Shown piece after piece: positions 58,790-64,000 of a DNA stretch of 64,000 nt. Position numbers and translations under genes: made by a program. The notes beneath the pieces are model-generated. The model was not told the DNA's origin. It saw only the letters and a list, made by a program, of their open reading frames with translations, and did not search any database. Origin of the DNA: Heligmosomoides polygyrus polygyrus. Lineage: Eukaryota > Nematoda > Chromadorea > Rhabditida > Heligmosomidae. The stretch covers positions 54,916,676-54,980,675 of the forward strand of contig OX377205.1 in assembly GCA_947396885.1 (NCBI GenBank). Direction: 5' to 3'. Each line of letters opens with the position of its first letter. The stretch's first letter is position 1.

Positions 58790-59615
58790 TCTTAAAGGCC
58801 GCCACAGACTTTTGCGGCGCCGCTGCCCTATGCTTAACCATAGGGCAGAGACGCAGAGCTCGCCTCCAGCGGCGCCGCTGGCCGGCCGGCGGCACCGGCG
58901 GCGTCGCTGGCGGAAATGACTTGCATCATTCCACCCGGCGGCGCCGCTCCAGCGTCTGTCTGTCTGCGCTCTGCGCTCTGCCCTTTCGCGGCGGGATCCA
59001 GAGCGGAGACGGTCGATGCGGGCGCGCGATCGTCATCGGGGCGCGTTATTGTTAAGCACCACTCGGTCCCCACTAGAAACAGTACAGTGCCTCGCCGTCA
59101 CCGCTCCCACTGATGATGAGTCAAGCCGCTGAGCGGCGCCGCTCGGCGGCACCGGCGGCGTCGCCCAGCGGCACCGCTGCCCTATGCTTAACCATAGGGC
59201 AGAGACGCAGAGCTCGCCTCCAGCGGCGCCGGCGGCGCCGCTGCCCTATGCTTAACCATAGGGCAGAGACGCAGAGCTCGCCTCCAGCGGCGCCGCAGAA
59301 GTCTGTGGCGGCCTTAAGGCCCCCACAGAGTTCTGCGACGACGCCGCTCGCCGCAATGGTTAAGGATAGGGCAGGGGCGCCGCCGGCGGCGAGCTCTGCG
59401 TCTCTGCCCTGTGGTTAAGCATAGGGTCGCGGCGCTGCCGCAGAACTATGTGGGGGCCTTAAAGGGGCCCCGAGAGTTCTGCGGCGTTGCCGCTGCCCTA
59501 TCCTTCATCATAGGGCAGGGACGCAGAGCTCGCCGCCAGCGGCGTCCCTGCCCTATCCTTAACCATTGCGGCGAGCGGCGTTGCCGCAGAACTCTGTGGG
59601 GCCTTAAGGATTTGT
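58790..59615. repeat. GC-rich repeat block with internal palindromes
   Basis: The segment CTGCCCTATGCTTAACCATA + GGGCAGAGACGCAGAGCTCGC recurs at about 58823, 59180 and 59242 and, inverted and diverged, at about 59355-59425 and 59485-59575. CCCTATG...CATAGGG is itself palindromic. GGCGCCGCTGG-type segments separate the units. Much more GC-rich than the rest of the window. Confidence 0.75.
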
Positions 59616-60732
59616 ATTGTAGGATTACGTCAAGGCAACATTGGACACCGCCTGATAGATAGAGCGTGGCTGCTGGTGTTGGCGTTGCTCCATTTTTATA
59701 GAATTTCATGCCGTGCACGTCAACGATTTTGCTCAAAATCTTCGTCTCCATCGAGGACTCTTGTGGCAGTTTTCTTATGGAGAGGCATAGTCAGTATACA
59801 CATGAAACAGCGAACAAATTTACATGAAAGGAGCAAAATTAAATAAAAAAGAGTAAAAACCGATGATCACTCTTCGTCAGTTATTTATATAGAACATTTG
59901 TCTAAAAATTGGTAATTTACGAGCAGTCTATTGCATAAAGATTTTTTCAAAGTTCTACGAAAAATGTATATCCTTGAAGGTGCAGGCATGGCTCTAGTAA
60001 GAAATTCATCTTATGCCTGCGGATTTTTCCGCCTAATGTGCGCACATAAGATAAACATAACATAAGATAACTATAGCACTTCTCCAATACCAAATATGCC
60101 CTACAAAATAGGATGAAGTTGAGAAAGCCAAAGCACATTTGAACTTCAAGCAAATTTGTTGTGCAGCATGGCACCAGGTACTTCAAAAAGAAAATCAGAG
60201 CAGTCAATTTCTGGAAAGTAGTAAAATAGTGATAGATAGTGGCGAATTCTATTTTGAGAAGGAGGGAAAAGGACAAGGTAGAACATTGCCAATATAGGGC
60301 GAGGAACTCTCTTATAGACGAGTGTTCCATATGTATTTCGGGGGACGGTCAGGAGGTACACGCGCCCCCTGCTGGGGGCGTGCGATATTCCTCTCATCCC
60401 CTTTGCTCACCCACCCCAACCCCTAGGCTTCACCGAGAGCCTAATGGTTGCCTTACGAAACCTTTGACACGCAAAACAAAATTTCCCGGTCACCAGAACA
60501 TCGGTGTACCTCCTGACGCCACGCCTCAGCGGTGCCCCACCTCCTCACAAAAGTAGCGTCGTGGTGCCACTTATTCTCTATGTAGAGGCTACCATTTCGA
60601 ACGGCTTCAGTTCTCCTAAGAATTAGGCGCCGTCGTACTGCCAGTGAGGATCTCGAGAAGTAGCGAGCTAGTGTTCGCAATGGAACTCCTCATTCATGTG
60701 AATGACTTGCCCTTCCCATAGTGTGAACAACT
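59616..60732. other. Upstream intergenic stretch
   Basis: ORFs of 75 to 127 codons overlap on both strands without recognisable domains. No supported gene. Confidence 0.35.
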
Positions 60733-60875
60733 GGGACCAGATTCATCAATCGCTTACCGCCCTCTAACGGTGAAACGGTGATACCGCTAAATCTCATGCT
60801 AATCAGTGTCATATAAGGGGGTTTGGCGGGAATTTCGTTGTTAGAGGGCGGCAAGCGGTTGATGAATCTGGCCCC
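60733..60875. mobile_element. Palindromic MITE, GGGGCCGGATTCATCAA family, copy 3
   Basis: Starts GGGACCAGATTCATCAATCG and ends CGGTTGATGAATCTGGCCCC; arms CGCTTACCGCCCTCTAAC and its near complement. 143 bp. Confidence 0.8.
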
Positions 60876-61819
60876 TAGTTTTCTGAACCTACGTTGTTTG
60901 CGCTTCTTTCTCTAATTTGTGCTTCGCAGTAGATCTCCCATAGTACTGTCAGCCATTCCTGTCTATCACTCTGTGTTAACATGTCATCTATTATGCATCC
61001 AACTCCTGCAGAAAGTTACGACATGAGATCGTCAATAAAGGCGCATGTGTGACACACGTGATGGGTGCAGACAGATCTCCCACGCTTGTCATGAAATCTT
61101 CTCACTTAGGAGGCTCCAGAGGAAAATTCATATTAGGAATATCATGAAGCGGTCACTGGGTTTTCAAGCCAACACAGCGGTGGGCTTGCGGGGCAGAACA
61201 CCCTTTCGCGGCAGGACTAAGGTCACGGAGAATGGCTCAGAGACCATCTGTGATACACAGTACCGGGGATGGCGATCACGGCCGAAGTCGAATTGTTCAA
61301 ATACGGCATACTATCTATCTGTACAAAATCCAGGTCCACATGCGTGAATGTCGGTTCTAGAACAATTCTGTAAATAAACCCCACCGAAGAAGCCGTGGAA
61401 ACAACTGTTGAAAATGCTTCAATTCAAATGATCCGTCCAAAAAATGAGGTAGATCCTGCCTGACAAGTGAAGACAACGCGAGGTGGCCAGCGTGAGTGCG
61501 ATCTCTACGCAGGAAAGGCGCCGACGGCGGGACAGCACTGGGTCAGTCTTCGCCAAGCTATCCGTAAGCTTTTCCGTCACCGACATCATGCCAATGTGTT
61601 TCGAATCACAAAACATGTCACTGACGTTCTGCCGCGTACGTCTAGGCTCAGAAGACGTGTCACCGACGTCGGTCAACAGATATCGATACCGGTCCAGCCA
61701 CCGCAATTAGGAATTGATGACGAGGCACTTTTTCTGATGCCAAGCGCTATCCAGTAAACAGACCGACCGTCCGTTAGGCCATACACTTAATAGTGATATC
61801 AAGCTATCCTATATAGCAT
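60876..61819. other. Upstream intergenic stretch
   Basis: Frames at 61419-61760 on both strands look open but lack a recognisable family. No supported gene. Confidence 0.35.
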
Positions 61820-62038
61820 TTAGAAGCAGTCTTCATTGTAATCAGGATTGTACGTCTGGAAGGAAAGTAGAACCGTTGCAGCTACGGATCTACTTTCGAT
61901 GTCTGTGGCGAAGTCCCGCACCAGACGTTTGGCGACCGCTAAGCAGCTGAACATGAAACTGGTTTCATACAAATAGTAGAAGTGCAGTGTTAGGAAGTGA
62001 TTCTCCCCTGATGCCACTCGCACGATTTGAGTCTTCGC
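61820..62038 (-). CDS. Candidate terminal exon of an upstream neighbour gene
   Basis: After a good acceptor (GATTAGCAG, AG at 62040-62039) 72 codons run open to TAA: AKTQIVRVASGENHFLTLHF then YYLYETSFMFSCLAVAKRLV and a final SFQTYNPDYNEDCF. The composition looks protein-like, but I do not recognise the family. Upstream exons would lie beyond 62038, possibly in the gap. Could be chance. Confidence 0.3.
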   Translation of the reverse strand, partial: AKTQIVRVASGENHFLTLHFYYLYETSFMFSCLAVAKRLVRDFATDIESRSVAATVLLSFQTYNPDYNEDCF

Positions 62039-62453
62039 CTGCTAATCGAGCCTTCGTATGGTCATGAATCTTCCATAAAACGGTACTAAGCGGGCTAGTG
62101 TGTGCTGCAGACACACGAGAAGGTATCTTGAGAAGGGTGAGTTAGATCAGCCACACCCCAGAGTCCCTTGCCTTGCCTAGTTCTGTGGTTTGCTCCGCGT
62201 CAGCGACTAGTACCCATAAAAATAAACGAATTTAGGGACACTGTATTGTGGAAATACGTGTGAAGTGGTTCTTGGAAGCTTACACCGGTGAAGTTGGTGA
62301 AGTTTGAGCAAACGCGACAGAATACACACCCCCATCCACGAATATAGACCTCTGATTCGAAGGAAACTTGAAAAACTCACCGCAGACTGTCGCCTACTGC
62401 AATGGAATCCCGGCAAGGCGAGAAATCGGAAAATTACAGCGAGTATGGCTATC
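62039..62453. other. Stretch left of the assembly gap
   Basis: No supported exon. Confidence 0.35.
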
Positions 62454-62653
62454 NNNNNNNNNNNNNNNNNNNNNNNNNNNNNNNNNNNNNNNNNNNNNNN
62501 NNNNNNNNNNNNNNNNNNNNNNNNNNNNNNNNNNNNNNNNNNNNNNNNNNNNNNNNNNNNNNNNNNNNNNNNNNNNNNNNNNNNNNNNNNNNNNNNNNNN
62601 NNNNNNNNNNNNNNNNNNNNNNNNNNNNNNNNNNNNNNNNNNNNNNNNNNNNN
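62454..62653. other. Assembly gap (200 N)
   Basis: A run of 200 N. ORFs spanning it are meaningless. Confidence 0.99.
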
Positions 62654-62867
62654 ACTCGTCCAACCCCGCCCCGGAAAACTCGTCACTACCGTGTAGCTTT
62701 AGGGCCTCTACAGAGTCTCGCGGCAGCACCGTGAGAACTCGTCCAAATCGCTCCCGCCGCAGTAGGACCCGCGCTGGCACTGTGGTGGAAGCCGCGGCGC
62801 GGACGAGTTGTCGCGGAGCCGCCGCACGCAAGGGTCCTCGAGGGCTACCGCGGTTCATGGCGGCTCT

Positions 62868-62935
62868 CACCCGCAGCGCCAGGAGCTGCGGGTGAGACCC
62901 GCTGGAGGGCGTGACCAGATAGGAAGCATGGAGGG
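62868..62935. repeat. Relative of the 3538-3642 hairpin
   Basis: CTCACCCGCAGCGCCAGGAG followed by CTGCGGGTGAGACCCGCTGG and AGGGCGTGACCAGATAGGAA matches the loop and right arm at 3576-3632 with changes. Confidence 0.65.
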
Positions 62936-62994
62936 AGGGGAGTTTTCTTTTGTTCCCGACCGTTGGAAGCTTCATTAAATGGGATACAATGAAG

Positions 62995-63200
62995 TGTCAA
63001 CTTGAATTCGTATCTGGCTCACGCAAGACATGCTGGGGTCAGTCGATGGAGCAATCAGTGCTCTATCATTCCCAGACAAATCCGGCGCCTATTTACCGGT
63101 CCCTGTGGGGTGAAAGGCTTGGCTAGCCTCGGTGGGACCCGAACTAATAGGTCTGATTTGAGGTGCACACGAGAGTTAGCGCCTTCTCCAATCGACTACG
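62995..63200 (-). repeat. tRNA-derived SINE, copy 4, diverged
   Basis: Shares the body with copy 1 (CATTCCCAGACAAATCCGG, GTGAAAGGCTTGGCTAGCC). On the minus strand a B-box-like TTCGGGTCCCACC is visible. The A box is degraded. Confidence 0.6.
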
Positions 63201-63497
63201 TGGCATGTGCAAATTTAATTAATTAAAAATAATTCAATTAATTATTTAATTTAATTTTTCTCTGATGTCTACCTTATGTAGCGTATTGAATAAATAAATA
63301 AATACACGAAGTAACGTTTAACACAAACCATTTGCCTAGATCAATGACAGCCGGCACCTCCTCCGACTGCGCCAATGGGGATCCTAACACGTCGCGAACA
63401 TAAAAGTTAGATACAGAATCTAAAAGGAGCGTGAAAGATGGACGGAAAGAAGGCCAAGGCTCAGCGTCATAGTGCAAATATCGTCAATTCTAAGCAG

Positions 63498-63700
63498 GAT
63501 ACATTGGATCCGAATCAATCATTTTCGGATACCCCTTTCCGAATCTCCAAAAACTCATGGCTCGTGAAATTGCTCGTTTCTGAAATATTCAAAAGACCGG
63601 GCCCACGGAATTTCCGTTGTCAAATTCAACCAGAAATCCGTGGTTCGAGGAATTTGCGTTATTCGAAATTTTCGATCGGATGCAATGTACACTAACGAAT
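63498..63700. repeat. Diverged copy of the minisatellite-bearing element
   Basis: Begins TACATTGGATCCGAATCAAT and CATTTTCGGATA, which matches the reverse of the end at 3210-3245. The 42-bp units are badly decayed. Confidence 0.5.
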
Positions 63701-64000
63701 CATAATCGTAAGCCGTTGACGTACAAATGTTAGGGGCAACAACAGCACTCGGCTTGCTACTTACAACCCTCCCCCTTCCCTCTAGTCTTACCCTGAAAAT
63801 GCATTTCTTCGTTTCTTTCTCCATTTCTTCGTTCCTCCCGGCAAAAGTACGCAGTATTGCGTCGCGGGGCTGCACCACCCGCCGTTGTCATGGCGGGCCC
63901 GCGGCACCCGCAAGACTCTGCTGCTGGCCTTAGGCCTTTGTCATACCATCGCTCACCCCGAGCGACGCCTAATCATAGGCTCCCATATCGATCGGGGGAC
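63701..64000. other. Window end
   Basis: No supported feature. Confidence 0.4.

Noticed and set aside
62207..62975. Long ORFs spanning the N run
   Set aside because: They exist only because N codons are read as open.

Overview
The window is nuclear DNA from an animal, most likely a nematode and probably a clade V (strongylid-like) worm. This rests on one conserved gene whose predicted protein closely resembles the C. elegans Sec63 homologue DNJ-29, on short introns ending in TTTTAG/TTTCAG, on one GC-AG intron, and on a transposon set (RTE and CR1 LINEs, mariner, hAT, foldback MITEs) familiar from these genomes. The genus is not resolved.

The only host gene I can fully reconstruct is SEC63, on the minus strand. 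It starts at 57632 and stops at 6433. Its 20 exons join with consistent phases into 751 codons plus a stop. The protein has three membrane segments, a luminal J-domain with an intact HPD triad, the Brl region, a charged linker and an acidic tail. Only about 2.3 kb of the 51.2 kb is coding. Intron 2 (57285-26623) is about 30.7 kb and intron 6 (25929-15332) about 10.6 kb; both are filled with mobile DNA.

Layout: 1-6432 lies 3' of SEC63 and holds a 42-bp minisatellite, a hAT-like element carrying a tRNA-derived SINE, and several hairpins. 6433-15331 holds exons 20 to 7, with two large palindromes in introns. Intron 6 holds a CR1-like LINE broken by a foldback element and a pogo-like element, plus a 1.46-kb hAT-like element with an 8-bp duplication. 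Exons 6 to 3 lie at 25930-26622. Intron 2 holds a tRNA-like repeat, a head-to-tail array of four near-identical 4.23-kb LTR units (28634-45568) plus a fifth partial LTR, and a nested stack at about 46.4-54.4 kb: an RTE LINE split by a hAT-like element, which contains a foldback element, which in turn received a second RTE and a mariner. A mariner pseudogene lies at 55.7-56.9 kb. Exons 2 and 1 are at 57286-57632. Upstream are G-run palindromes, a GC-rich repeat block, one candidate terminal exon of a neighbouring gene, and a 200-base assembly gap.

The most notable structure is the LTR array. Each unit carries gag-like and protease-like sequence joined to what looks like an integrase C-terminal tail, with no reverse transcriptase, RNase H or integrase core. 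Each also carries the same hAT-like insertion at the same gag position, so the element was already broken when the tandem copies formed.
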